Origin: Pseudomonas sp. PDM04
GTDB taxonomy: Bacteria > Pseudomonadota > Gammaproteobacteria > Pseudomonadales > Pseudomonadaceae
Length of the DNA: 64,000 bases
Assembly: GCF_014851765.1 (NCBI RefSeq)
Contig: NZ_JACVAI010000005.1
Coordinates: 372,001 to 436,000, forward strand
Direction: 5' to 3'
Position numbers and translations under genes: made by a program. The notes below the pieces were generated by a model. That model did not search any database. It was not told where the DNA came from and saw nothing but the letters and a program-made list of their open reading frames with translations. Positions 26,297 through 36,286 of this stretch are shown here, piece after piece; within the stretch, counting starts at the first letter, position 1; every line of letters starts with the position of its first letter.

Positions 26297-29200
26297 ATGT
26301 CTGATCCATTTACCGCGAAGGAGCCTGTTGGCTCACATCATCATTTTATAGAAAAGTCGATCCCCGATTGGCTGATCAAGGCACCGACACACAGGCGGCT
26401 GGCCTTGAAGTCGGCCCGGCCGGACTTTCCCGATGACTACCGCTCGGCGCCTGCCGCCCGCCATGCGGCGTTGAAGCAGGCTGTCAAGCGTGCCTGGCTT
26501 TCGCAGAACAAGGTGGATCGCCTGTTCGATGGGCTCGCGGATGTCAGTGCATTCGCCGAACCTTTATTGCGCGAAGCCTTGAAAAGCCAGTTCGGACTTG
26601 AACTGGATGTCAGGAAAACATTCCTGCGGCTCTATATCCCCAAGGGACTGCTGGTGGGTTATGACATCAAGACCCTTTCCTTGCTTGATGCCGCCTTGCT
26701 TAACTTTGAAAAAAAGGAAACGGCCAAAGGCTACTTCGACAGTGCCTCATGTTTTATCAGCGAGCCTGATCATTTGCAGCAGTTTGAAGTGCTGCCCATC
26801 GACAATCGCTTGAGTATTGAAGCCTTCACGTCGCTGTGTCGAAGATTGGACATTGGCGCTCGTTACCAGCGGCAACTTGAAGGGTTGTTGCTGCCGACCG
26901 ACGCCATGGTCAAAGCGGTGTTGGCGCACAAGGTCATCGGCAGCCTGCAGGACCGGTTCAGGGTCTCGGCATTGCTGGCCCGCATGCAGGGTGACATCAC
27001 CGATGACGAGCAGGCTCGGCTTCTGGGGCTGCTCGATGGCGGGAAAGTGCTGAGGGTGGGCGCAAAGGTCGCTCGCGCTCATCAGTTGCAGGTCCTGGGT
27101 GCTGTCTTGACCGGCATTGTCGTTTTTTCGGCGGTGGGCGGTGCCGATGTCGTCGAGCCGGTGATCGTGTACATCCCCGACGACCCTGAGCACCCCCTGA
27201 AAACCTATGCCAGCGCGGCCGATTTCACCATGGAGCTGACACGTCGCTTGCGCGCTGTCGACTATCAGCGCTTTTTTGCCCGCTTCGTCGCCCACGACCA
27301 GCGCGGCGCCTTTTTTGCGGCGTTGCGCCATGCGCTGACCTCGGTCACCTGGCACCGTAGGGCACCCGCTGAAGCAGGGCCGGCCTGGCGGGAAACGCCG
27401 GTTTCCCTGCCCAATCTCAGGCTGCACGTGCAGGTCGTCCGAGACGACCCATGGACCTGGATGTATCAATCGAAGCTGAACAAAATCCTCAATGATGCGC
27501 GAGCCATGGCGGTGCCGACGGCGGATGAGGATCGCAAATCGCGCTGGGATCAATGGGACAGCCTGGAGAGAGTGGCCACTGTCATCGTGGAGGTGGCCTC
27601 GCTGGTGGCCATGCCCTTCGTGCCTTTCCTGGGGCCGCTCATGCTGGCCTACACCATTTATCAACTGCTGGACGACACCTTTACCGGCATTCTGGACTGG
27701 TCCGAAGGTCAGGTCAGCGAGGCGTGCGAGCATCTGCTGGCCGTGTCTGAAAACCTTGTCCAGCTCGGCGCGTTTGCGGTCGGCGGGGCGATCGCTGGCA
27801 AATTGCTTGCGCTCAAGCCTGCGCCTTTTGTCGACAGTCTGAAGAGGGTCGATATCGGCGCGGGCAACAGGCGGCTGTGGAACCCGGACCTCGCCCCCTA
27901 TGAACACCCGTCCGGTTTACCTGCCGAAGCGCAGCCCGATGAACTCGGACTGCACAGGGAGGGAGGTGCGACGCTGCTGCCGCTGGACGGGAAACACTAC
28001 GACGTGGAGGCCGTGGACGGCGCCTACCGTATTCGTCACCCGCAGCGACCGGACGCCTACCAACCGAGGCTGCGGCATAACGGCGCCGGCGCCTGGGCCC
28101 ATGAAGTGGAGCGTCCCATGGAATGGCAGGGCGCCCAGCTGTTTCGTCGTCTGGGGCATTCGGCCGCCGACTTTTCCGACGCCACGGCGGCACGCATCCT
28201 CGCCGTGAGCGGCATCGATGAAGCGGTACTGCGGGATATGCACGTGCATGCCCGACGTCCGCCTGCCTTGCTCGAGGACACCCTTCGGCGCTTCAAGCTC
28301 GATCAGCGGATTCAGACGTTCATCGACCAGTTGCAGAGCGCCGATTCGACCATCAACGCCAAGGCTGACCCCCAGATGCAGGCGCATTTGCTGCGCGCCC
28401 GGGGCGTCGAGGTGCAACCGTCGTCGATGGCCGGCGGCGACCTGGTGCCCGGTGTCGTCGCGTCAATGGACGATGCGCGGCTGAAGAAACTGTTGGGCGC
28501 CAGCCCCGCCTTCGGTGACGCGCTGCCCGCCATGGAGACCCGCGCCAGATTGCTGCGGCGCAACCTGGCGCGCTGGGCGCAAGACAGCCGCGTCGAGTTG
28601 TTCGACGCGGCCGAGGCGTCGTTTGAACAGAGTGACGAACCGCACATTCGACAGATGCGGCGGATTTTCCCCAGGCTGCCGAAAACCGTTGCCGAGGAGA
28701 TTGTGCGTCATGCGCCAACGAGGGATCAGTTGCAACTGCGGCATCAACCGGGCATTCCGCGATCGATGGCGCACGAGGCGCTGTTTTACCTGCGCGAGGT
28801 GCGACTCAGCAGGGCCTATGAAGGGCTGTACCTGGATTCGGTCGCTTCTGCCGATACCGACACATTGGCACTGCACAGCCTCGAAACCCTGAGTGGCTGG
28901 TCGCCCGAGGTACGGATCGAAGTGCGTGACGGGCAGTTCGACGGGGCGGTGCTCGACGCCATCGGTCGTCCCGAAGCGTCCATCCGCAAAGTGCTGGTCA
29001 GGCGGCAGGGGCAGTATCAGGCGCACGACAGCTCGGGCGCGGAACTGCACGGTTTCGACGACCTGTACGGCGCGGTCATGCATGCCTTGCCGGACGCCCA
29101 GCGCCAGGCGCTGGCCATGCCGCAGGTGGGGCAGGGCGCGCAGCTCAGGCAGGCGCTCAGGCAGCAGGCCTTGCTGCCGCGTCCGCAGTTGCGGGCCTTG

Positions 29201-30310
29201 CTGGGACAACCGCCCTTCGAGTCGGGCACTCATTCGCCGATGCGGCTGGCCGTCGGGCGTACCGGTTATTTACGGGGGGGCGGCGATTATGTGCCGCCGT
29301 CGCCTCGGCCCATCGAACAACGCCTGCGTGCGCTGTATCCGACGCTGTCTGAAGAAGACATGGCCACGCTGCGCCGCGAACGATTGGTCGGCGACCCGCT
29401 GTTGGCCATGGAGGGCCTGGAAAACCAATACCTCACACTGGTCAACCAGCTGGACCTGTGGGTAGCCGATGTGCCGGCAACTCACCCGGTCACTGGCGTC
29501 ACGCTGTCTGGCGATGAGGTGGCTGTGCAGCGCCAGCGCAGGGCTGAATTTGCCACGGAAATCCAGGCGAACTGGAGCCGACGCCTGACCGAAAACAACC
29601 GGTTCGACAGGAACCGCTTCTTTTTCAAGCTGGACATCCTCGGTGACCTGCCAACGTTGTCAGCCGATTTCAGCCACGTCGAGGAGTTCGTGCTGATCAA
29701 CCACAGTTCCCACCTGCGGGCGGGCAAATTTCTCGAAGGCTTCCCGCACCTGAAATTCCTGACCCTGAGGGGTGTGCGGCTGGACGCCTTTCCTGTTGAA
29801 ACGTTCGGCATGCGCGAGCTGGTGATCCTCAATCTGGACAACTGCAATCTGCGCCTGGACGAAGCCACGGCCGAGGGGCTCGCGCACATGGACCGGCTGA
29901 CGGAGTTGGACCTGGCGAACAACCCGCTGGGCCTCGCGCCTTATCTCGGATACATGAAAGGCCTGGAAACATTGAGCTTGAATAACACCGGGCTGGAGGT
30001 GGTTCCGCCTGGCCTGTTCGAGTTGCAACGATTACGCCTTGTCGATCTGAGTGACAACCGGATAGTTTCACTTCCAGAAGAACTATTCGACGTCGACGAT
30101 ACGCAGAAGGTTATTTACATGCTTCGCGATAACCCGCTGAGTGAATCAAGTAAGAAAAATATTGCTGATTATTTTGATAATGCCAGCCTGGATCGGCAGA
30201 TATCCATTCAATTTGATTCAGATGAGGCGCTGGTCTGGGACAATGAAAGTGACACTGAGGCCAGTGACAGTGGACTGAGCGATGCAGATTCCGACGATGA
30301 AGGAAGGTGA
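26297..30310 (+). CDS. DUF6543 dermonecrotic-toxin-like protein with leucine-rich repeats
   Basis: A 1337-residue protein. Residues ~15-380 fit the DUF6543 (dermonecrotic toxin) domain common in Pseudomonas: FIEKSIPDWLIKA near the start, VDRLFDGLADVSAFAEPLL, and VIVYIPDDPEHPLKTYAS near 285. A hydrophobic pair follows (~435-500: VASLVAMPFVPFLGPLMLAYTIY and LGAFAVGGAIAGKLLAL), suited to membrane insertion. Residues ~1120-1275 are leucine-rich repeats (LTELDLANNPLGLAP, LRLVDLSDNRIVSLPEELF). Relatives usually continue into a NEL ubiquitin-ligase domain; here only an acidic Ser/Asp tail of ~50 residues follows. No signal peptide is seen. ATG 26297 is preferred over 26267. A host-directed toxin or effector is inferred, not shown. 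Confidence 0.75.
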   Translation: MSDPFTAKEPVGSHHHFIEKSIPDWLIKAPTHRRLALKSARPDFPDDYRSAPAARHAALKQAVKRAWLSQNKVDRLFDGLADVSAFAEPLLREALKSQFGLELDVRKTFLRLYIPKGLLVGYDIKTLSLLDAALLNFEKKETAKGYFDSASCFISEPDHLQQFEVLPIDNRLSIEAFTSLCRRLDIGARYQRQLEGLLLPTDAMVKAVLAHKVIGSLQDRFRVSALLARMQGDITDDEQARLLGLLDGGKVLRVGAKVARAHQLQVLGAVLTGIVVFSAVGGADVVEPVIVYIPDDPEHPLKTYASAADFTMELTRRLRAVDYQRFFARFVAHDQRGAFFAALRHALTSVTWHRRAPAEAGPAWRETPVSLPNLRLHVQVVRDDPWTWMYQSKLNKILNDARAMAVPTADEDRKSRWDQWDSLERVATVIVEVASLVAMPFVPFLGPLMLAYTIYQLLDDTFTGILDWSEGQVSEACEHLLAVSENLVQLGAFAVGGAIAGKLLALKPAPFVDSLKRVDIGAGNRRLWNPDLAPYEHPSGLPAEAQPDELGLHREGGATLLPLDGKHYDVEAVDGAYRIRHPQRPDAYQPRLRHNGAGAWAHEVERPMEWQGAQLFRRLGHSAADFSDATAARILAVSGIDEAVLRDMHVHARRPPALLEDTLRRFKLDQRIQTFIDQLQSADSTINAKADPQMQAHLLRARGVEVQPSSMAGGDLVPGVVASMDDARLKKLLGASPAFGDALPAMETRARLLRRNLARWAQDSRVELFDAAEASFEQSDEPHIRQMRRIFPRLPKTVAEEIVRHAPTRDQLQLRHQPGIPRSMAHEALFYLREVRLSRAYEGLYLDSVASADTDTLALHSLETLSGWSPEVRIEVRDGQFDGAVLDAIGRPEASIRKVLVRRQGQYQAHDSSGAELHGFDDLYGAVMHALPDAQRQALAMPQVGQGAQLRQALRQQALLPRPQLRALLGQPPFESGTHSPMRLAVGRTGYLRGGGDYVPPSPRPIEQRLRALYPTLSEEDMATLRRERLVGDPLLAMEGLENQYLTLVNQLDLWVADVPATHPVTGVTLSGDEVAVQRQRRAEFATEIQANWSRRLTENNRFDRNRFFFKLDILGDLPTLSADFSHVEEFVLINHSSHLRAGKFLEGFPHLKFLTLRGVRLDAFPVETFGMRELVILNLDNCNLRLDEATAEGLAHMDRLTELDLANNPLGLAPYLGYMKGLETLSLNNTGLEVVPPGLFELQRLRLVDLSDNRIVSLPEELFDVDDTQKVIYMLRDNPLSESSKKNIADYFDNASLDRQISIQFDSDEALVWDNESDTEASDSGLSDADSDDEGR

Positions 30311-30410
30311 TCGGGCAAGTTGAACGTGGTTGTCGCTATTGGGTGCCTGTCTTAGTTGGCAATACATACTTCTATTGAACTTTTCAAGGCTGTTTGCTAT
30401 TTCTGGTTTC

Positions 30411-30440
30411 AGCCCGCGGCACTGGTCTGTTGCGGGCTTT
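30411..30440 (+). terminator. Terminator after the toxin gene
   Basis: Stem AGCCCGC / GCGGGCT with a loop around GGCACTGGTCTGTT and a trailing TTTCTT, 100 bases after the stop. The surrounding 195-bp gap is clearly richer in A and T than the genes. Confidence 0.65.
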
Positions 30441-30505
30441 CTTATGCGTGAATTTCAACTTTATATTTGTTGAAGTTTTATCCGTTTATTCATGAGGCAG
30501 CACTG

Positions 30506-31483
30506 ATGACAGCAACTAATACAGACACGGCTCGCGCAAAAATTCGCATTTCAAAATTGCAAGTACGATTTGAAGCACCCGGTATCGAATCCAAGAAAAT
30601 CTACGCCAACGGCAGGATGCAAGTCCGGGTCCGGGTGTTTGTCGAAGCGGTTGACCGCGAGACGGGCAGCGCCGTGGAGCTGCCCTTCTACCCCAGCCTG
30701 GTCACCACTCGCTTGATTCGCTATCACGATGGCAAGCCCCTGCGTGGCGACGTTTATGCCAACCAGCCGATGCCGGGCTGGACATCCTGCACTTCACCCA
30801 ACGAGTTCGTGCATGAGATGCCGGGCGCCGTTCTTCCGCCGTCCACAGGCGGTAGCGACAGCGGGTCGATGATGGAATTCTGGGTTTCGTCTGCCGAAGA
30901 AGGGCAGCTGCAAATAGCGGCTGAAATTACTTGCGACGGCCAGGTTTATCGGAGCAACAAGACCGATAATTCAGACGGTTCAAAATTAAACAGCAGCGTC
31001 ATTGTGGTGGCCGAACGCAGTCCCGCCTACAGTCACGAAGAGTTTACCTGGCGGTCGGAAGAAGTGCGTGGCGCCTTTAATGGCTACACCCTGTTCCGTT
31101 ATCATCTGGGGTTGTACCCCGGACGCCGACAAGTCAAGTTGTTGAGTTGGGATACCGCGCAATATGAAGGCAGCGGTCAATTTCCGTTGAGGTTCTGCTA
31201 TACCGGTTTGATCCTCTCGCATCCCGCACCGAGGTCGTTTACCGGGATCATGGCGCCCGTGGGCAGCCAGTCCATCGATGTGCTGGGTTTCCAGTTGCCG
31301 GTCAAACAGGGTGATGGGGAAATCGTCGCCTTCATGGCGATACCGCCTGATTACAAACACACAGGCGTTGACGTCAGGCTGGATAATTATTTTTTCACGG
31401 TGCTGGATGAATATGGCAATACCCATAAGTTGTCACTGGTGATTGATATACAGGCGACCGAGTTTCTGTTGCGGCGAGGATAA
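30506..31483 (+). CDS. Unrecognised protein in the RHS/toxin cluster
   Basis: A 325-residue protein that I cannot assign. It has no signal peptide and no membrane segment, and the alternating pattern suggests mostly beta structure (for example MQVRVRVFVEAV near residue 35, LQIAAEITCDGQVY near 140, VDVRLDNYFFTVLD near 290). It has four Cys and a Gly/Ser-rich loop (STGGSDSGS). ATG 30506 was chosen because GAGG lies 9 bases upstream; 13 further codons upstream lack a site. It sits between a terminator and the RHS gene, 69 bp from the latter, so co-transcription with the RHS gene is likely. Possible roles are adaptor, chaperone or immunity for the RHS protein; none is shown. Confidence 0.6.
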   Translation: MTATNTDTARAKIRISKLQVRFEAPGIESKKIYANGRMQVRVRVFVEAVDRETGSAVELPFYPSLVTTRLIRYHDGKPLRGDVYANQPMPGWTSCTSPNEFVHEMPGAVLPPSTGGSDSGSMMEFWVSSAEEGQLQIAAEITCDGQVYRSNKTDNSDGSKLNSSVIVVAERSPAYSHEEFTWRSEEVRGAFNGYTLFRYHLGLYPGRRQVKLLSWDTAQYEGSGQFPLRFCYTGLILSHPAPRSFTGIMAPVGSQSIDVLGFQLPVKQGDGEIVAFMAIPPDYKHTGVDVRLDNYFFTVLDEYGNTHKLSLVIDIQATEFLLRRG

Positions 31484-31552
31484 AGGTCCGCATCGAATAC
31501 CTCTTTTCCCTTCAGTGTTTTAAATCATTCATCCTGTTTGAAAGGAATTCAA

Positions 31553-34500
31553 ATGGCGGTTGAACAAGAACTTATACATTCCAATGCTTTCAACTTCGAC
31601 GGTTTCCTCGCGGGAGGCGTCGACCCCCGCACCGGGATTTACACCTGTTCGCTGACACTGGGCGAACTGAAGTCCGGTTTCCTGCAAGGGCCGTCGCTGC
31701 CGATCAGGCTTTTTTTCAGCCCGTTGCAAGGCAGTGACATTGGGTATGGCAAAGGTTGGTCGTTGCCATTGACCCAATACAACGTGGTGACCCACCAGCT
31801 CACGTTATCCGGCGCAGAGCGCTACAAAGCCAGGGAGACGTCTTCTCGACTGGTGTTCGATGAGCTCAAGCTCGAGATCCTCAAGGTCCTGCGCCCGGGC
31901 CCCGGACGTTTTGACGTGGTGCACAAAAACGGTTTGACCGAAGAGCTGCATGTCTACGCCGGTAGCGACCTGGCGGTGCCGAAAAGGATCGTGTCGGCCA
32001 ATGGTGCGGCGATCCATCTCGACTACAGCGCCATCAATGGCGAGCCGGTATTGGCCGCCGTGCGCGATGCCACTCGCACGTTGCTGACGATTGACCGCAC
32101 CGCTGGCCAGGTGACGCTGACCCTGTATCCCGACAGCGAATGCGCCGCGCCTTTCAAACTCAAGCGCTCCGACGACCAGGTGAGCGCCGTGCAGTTACCG
32201 GACGGCGGCGTCTGGTCGCTGGACAGCGAAGTGATCGGGGGCGTCGAATGCCTGACGCAGGTGACGTCGCCTTTGGGGGCCCGGGAGCTGATCGCCTATG
32301 AAGAAGCCGGTCATCGTCTGCCGCCGGATGCGCCGCGGCGGGCCATCCCGCATGTGATGTCGCACACGGTTTTCCCTGGCTTGCAGCCGCCGATCACCAC
32401 CCATTACAGTTTTTCGCAAACCAATTTCCTTGGGTTCGATGACGACGACAACGTTGTTCGCTGGTCGCGCGAGGGCGATACGCTTTACCAACTGGCGGAG
32501 GACTACCGGTACTTCTCCGTGGAGTCGCTGATGAACGGCAAGAACGTGCACCGTTCCATCAAGCGCACCTACAACAAATACCATCTGTTGGTTTCCCAGG
32601 AGACCACGTGCAATCAGAGCGTCACGACCCGCACGGTCAGCTATCACCTCGAACCCGGCAAGGGTTTCCTGGCGCAGCCCGCGCAGTTTCGGATGCCCAA
32701 GGTGCAGACGCTGCGGTATGAGAATCGCAAGACCAAGGCGTCGCGCGAGGAAGTGACCACCACGCTGTTCGATGCCTGGGGCAACCTGCTCAAGCACATC
32801 GCGCCGACCGGGGTGGTCACGGTGTCGGAGTTCTACCCGGCGAGCGGTGCCGAGGGCTGCCCGGCGGACCCGCTCGGGTTCGTGCGTTTTGAAAAGAGCA
32901 GGACCGTGCGTGCCGCCGACGGGTTGGCCCAGGCCGCTACGACGCAGTTGCGGTTTCGCTACAAACAGATCGGCAAGGCGGGAGAGCCCGGTTGCGACGT
33001 CGTTCTCGAGCAGCAGGCTCTTTATGAGCGTGCCGCCGAGGGCGACGTCCTGCGCTCGCAGACTGATCTGCATTACGCCGAGCTGATCGCGGGTCCGCAG
33101 GTTTACCTGGTCTTGCAAAAACAGACCGTGCGCCAGAACGGCGAGGACAGCGAGACCCGGTTCAAATACCTGCTCGACGGCACCACGCTGGAAGTCCAGA
33201 CCCTCCAGGTCGGGTTTGACCAGACCCGCAGGGAATCGAGCGTGAGGTCTTCAGCGATCAATGGGTTGAAGCGCTCGGAGCAGAACGAAGACCAGGGGCG
33301 CGTCGATTTCACCTACGACAGGCTCGGGCGTGAGCTGAGCAAGACCGTCGCCGCCGGCGACACCTTCGAAAGTGGCCGTCGCTCCAGCTTTTTGCTGGAA
33401 AAGCAGGACGGCAGAGTCGTGGCGACGAAACTCGACACGGACGCCAGCGGCCTGCAGACGAAGTACCTCTACGACGGCCTCGGCCGAATCAGGGAAATCC
33501 AGGAGCAGGATCCGCAACACGCGGATAAAGTCGTGTTTCTTCCAGTCTATGAAGCGCAATACGACGCCCTTGGCCAACTGACGGGTGAAAAGAAGATCGA
33601 CTGGTGGCGGGGTGAGCGGCATCCGTTCATCACCCGCTTTGCCTTCGATGACTGGGGGCAGGTCAAGACCACGTTGCACCCTGACGGCCGCCAGGAACAC
33701 TGCGAGGATGACCCCGTCCTGCGCAAGAAAACGACCTGGCAGGCGGGAATGGGCAAGACCGTCACGGTCTTCAACGCGTTCGGCAAGCCTGACCGCGTCG
33801 AATGGTTTGATACCTCGGGCACGCGTCATGGGCAGCAGTTCTACACTTACGATGGGCTGGGGCGTACCGTCGGCCAGACGGATGCGGCGGGTCATCGCAC
33901 AGCCTTTGCCTACGATGTCTTCGATCGACTGACCCTCAGTACCTTGCCTGACGGCAGCGCGGTGCAGACGGCCTACGCTGCCCATAGCCAGGAAACCCTG
34001 CCGATCAGTGTCACGGTCGCCGGCAAAATGCTCGGGCAGCAGGTGTTCGACGGGCTGGGTCGGTTGACGCAGAGCACCCTCGGCGGGCGCAGCAGCCAGG
34101 CCGGCTATGAGCGCGGTCGCAGCCAGCCGGCGTGGAAGCAGCGACCCGATGGCAAACGCATCGATTATCTCTACGAGCCGGACCTGGGAGGTGTTGTCAC
34201 GCAGCGCGAGGCCGAGGGCCTGCTCGCCCGCTATGACTATCACCCGCGCCTGGCGGTGTTGACCCAGTGTGTCGAGCAGGGCTGCGAAACCCGGCTCGAG
34301 TACGATCGCTTCGGGCGCCTGACCGGTGAAACTTCAATCGTCGACAAGGAGCACAAAAGCGCTTCCTACACCTATTCGCTGGGCGGCCGCCCCCTCAGTT
34401 GCATCGACGTGTTGGGTGAGCCGCATGAGACCGATTACGACGAAGCGGGGCGTCCACGAACGTTCACGCATCGCGCGTTGAAAACCACTTTTACCTACAA

Positions 34501-36286
34501 CCCACTGGGGCAGCTGGCGTCTGTCGTTGCGCGTGCTCTGCAAGGATCAGGGTCGATGGTCACGCGCCTGGCCTACGATGATTTCGGGCGTGAGGTGTCC
34601 CGCACGTTCGAGTTCGGCGAGGGCGTGTCGCAGGTCCTGTCTTCGACGTACACCCCGACGGGAAAACTGGCGCGCAAGACGTTGAAGCAGGACAAGGAAG
34701 TCCTGCGCGACGAGCACTTCACCTACGATTCCCGTGGTCGCCTGAGTCTTTACGCCTGCGAGGGCACCCAGCGACCTCGCGATCCCCAGGGCAAGGAAAT
34801 CATCCAGCAACAGTTCACGTTCGATGCGCTCGACAATATCCTCACCCTGGAAACCCGGTTTCCCGGCGGCGAGAACCTGGCAACGTTCGAGTACAGCGCG
34901 ACGGACCCCACGCAATTGACCGGCATCCGCAACGACCATGCGGACTACCCGACGTCCGCGGTATTGCAGTACGACGACAACGGTCACCTGGTCAAGGATG
35001 AGCAGGGGCGCCGGATCGATTACGACGCGCTGGGGCGTTTGATCCAGGTCACCGGGGCCGACAATCAGGTCATACGCGACTTGCGCTACGACGCCCGCGA
35101 CCGGCTGGTGGAGCTGGCGCAGCCGTCGGGGGCTGCCATCCGACGCTTCTATCAGGAGGGCCGGCAGGCCAACGATCTCTGCGGTTCCAGCAGCCTCACG
35201 TCGTTGCGATCGGGCGGTTTTTTGCTGGGGCAGGATCGCCAGGGAGGCGAGGCTGGCGTCGGCCTGCTGGGTGTCGATCAGCAGCAAAGCGCGCTGACCG
35301 AGGTCTCGGGCGCGCGCCCCGTCCATTTCAGCTACAGCCCCTATGGGCATCGAGTGGCGCCAGGCGGTTTGTTCAGCTTGCCGGGTTTCAGTGGCGAACA
35401 GCTCGATGCGCAGACCGGTCTGTACCTGCTGGGCAATGGTTATCGGGCATACAGTCCGACACTGATGCGCTTTCTCAGCCCCGACGACCTGAGTCCGTTT
35501 GGTGCCGGTGGCTTGAATCCTTACACCTATTGCGCGGGCGATCCGATCAACCGGGTGGATCCGACCGGGCATTTCTGGGAAGCGATCTTGAGCGGCGTCC
35601 TGTCGTTCGTCGGCATCGCGGCCAGCGTCCTGACGCTGGGCGCCGCCACGCCGCTGGCGGTAGTGAGCCTGGCGCTGGGGGTGGCTTCCGGGGTCGTCGG
35701 GGCAACCAGTGCCGCGCTGCGGGCCTACGATGTGGAATCGCAAGCGGCGGATGTCCTGGATTGGATCAGCCTGGGGCTTGGCGCGGCCTCGTTCGCCAGC
35801 GGCTTGGGCGCTGCGGGCAAGGCGGCGGCGAAAGTGGGCAACCGGCTCAATCAAGCCTTTGCCAAGGGGTTGAGCCCGACCGACGTGCCCGTGGCGGCGA
35901 AGATTGGTTCAAAGTCAGGCACCCGTGCGGCGGCAACGCCCGGCGCGACGGGTGGTACGCCTGCCAAGGGGCCCTGGAGAATCAAGCTGGCAGCGCGGCG
36001 CAACATTGCCGAAAAAATACAGGCCTCTCACCAAAACGATTACGACCTGTTCAAGAATGCGATCCATAACGAAGGGGTGGACCCCGCCACCGCCGTTCGG
36101 CGAATGGGCGATGCCAATCCCAAGCGTCTGCAGAGCAGTTCGAATCATTTCAAGGACCATCAGGGTAACCCGGTCTGTGCCTCCGAGATGTGGGAGGCAC
36201 GCATTGGCGGCAGCCAGCGCGTCACTTACCTGGTCGAATACAAGTCCCAATTGGTGACGGTTCTGCAAGTGGGCGGTCACACCTGA
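31553..36286 (+). CDS. RHS-repeat polymorphic toxin with RelE/ParE-like tip
   Basis: A 1577-residue RHS protein. Residues ~1-560 form a Pseudomonas-type N-terminal shell (FNFDGFLAGGVDPRTGIYT). YD repeats run from ~585 to 1250 (FTYDRLGRELS, YLYDGLGRIRE, YDALGRLIQV). The core-associated self-cleavage region is at ~1258-1342 (GLYLLGNGYRAYSPTLMRFLS ending in NRVDPTGH). After it comes a variable part: a hydrophobic pair (~1345-1385), a Gly/Ala linker, and a final ~90 residues ending MWEARIGGSQRVTYLVEY and VTVLQVGGHT, which match the last strands of RelE/ParE RNases. No PAAR, VgrG or signal peptide is seen. ATG 31553 has AAAGGAA upstream. The next gene is convergent, 4 bp away, so no downstream immunity gene exists. 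Confidence 0.85.
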   Translation: MAVEQELIHSNAFNFDGFLAGGVDPRTGIYTCSLTLGELKSGFLQGPSLPIRLFFSPLQGSDIGYGKGWSLPLTQYNVVTHQLTLSGAERYKARETSSRLVFDELKLEILKVLRPGPGRFDVVHKNGLTEELHVYAGSDLAVPKRIVSANGAAIHLDYSAINGEPVLAAVRDATRTLLTIDRTAGQVTLTLYPDSECAAPFKLKRSDDQVSAVQLPDGGVWSLDSEVIGGVECLTQVTSPLGARELIAYEEAGHRLPPDAPRRAIPHVMSHTVFPGLQPPITTHYSFSQTNFLGFDDDDNVVRWSREGDTLYQLAEDYRYFSVESLMNGKNVHRSIKRTYNKYHLLVSQETTCNQSVTTRTVSYHLEPGKGFLAQPAQFRMPKVQTLRYENRKTKASREEVTTTLFDAWGNLLKHIAPTGVVTVSEFYPASGAEGCPADPLGFVRFEKSRTVRAADGLAQAATTQLRFRYKQIGKAGEPGCDVVLEQQALYERAAEGDVLRSQTDLHYAELIAGPQVYLVLQKQTVRQNGEDSETRFKYLLDGTTLEVQTLQVGFDQTRRESSVRSSAINGLKRSEQNEDQGRVDFTYDRLGRELSKTVAAGDTFESGRRSSFLLEKQDGRVVATKLDTDASGLQTKYLYDGLGRIREIQEQDPQHADKVVFLPVYEAQYDALGQLTGEKKIDWWRGERHPFITRFAFDDWGQVKTTLHPDGRQEHCEDDPVLRKKTTWQAGMGKTVTVFNAFGKPDRVEWFDTSGTRHGQQFYTYDGLGRTVGQTDAAGHRTAFAYDVFDRLTLSTLPDGSAVQTAYAAHSQETLPISVTVAGKMLGQQVFDGLGRLTQSTLGGRSSQAGYERGRSQPAWKQRPDGKRIDYLYEPDLGGVVTQREAEGLLARYDYHPRLAVLTQCVEQGCETRLEYDRFGRLTGETSIVDKEHKSASYTYSLGGRPLSCIDVLGEPHETDYDEAGRPRTFTHRALKTTFTYNPLGQLASVVARALQGSGSMVTRLAYDDFGREVSRTFEFGEGVSQVLSSTYTPTGKLARKTLKQDKEVLRDEHFTYDSRGRLSLYACEGTQRPRDPQGKEIIQQQFTFDALDNILTLETRFPGGENLATFEYSATDPTQLTGIRNDHADYPTSAVLQYDDNGHLVKDEQGRRIDYDALGRLIQVTGADNQVIRDLRYDARDRLVELAQPSGAAIRRFYQEGRQANDLCGSSSLTSLRSGGFLLGQDRQGGEAGVGLLGVDQQQSALTEVSGARPVHFSYSPYGHRVAPGGLFSLPGFSGEQLDAQTGLYLLGNGYRAYSPTLMRFLSPDDLSPFGAGGLNPYTYCAGDPINRVDPTGHFWEAILSGVLSFVGIAASVLTLGAATPLAVVSLALGVASGVVGATSAALRAYDVESQAADVLDWISLGLGAASFASGLGAAGKAAAKVGNRLNQAFAKGLSPTDVPVAAKIGSKSGTRAAATPGATGGTPAKGPWRIKLAARRNIAEKIQASHQNDYDLFKNAIHNEGVDPATAVRRMGDANPKRLQSSSNHFKDHQGNPVCASEMWEARIGGSQRVTYLVEYKSQLVTVLQVGGHT

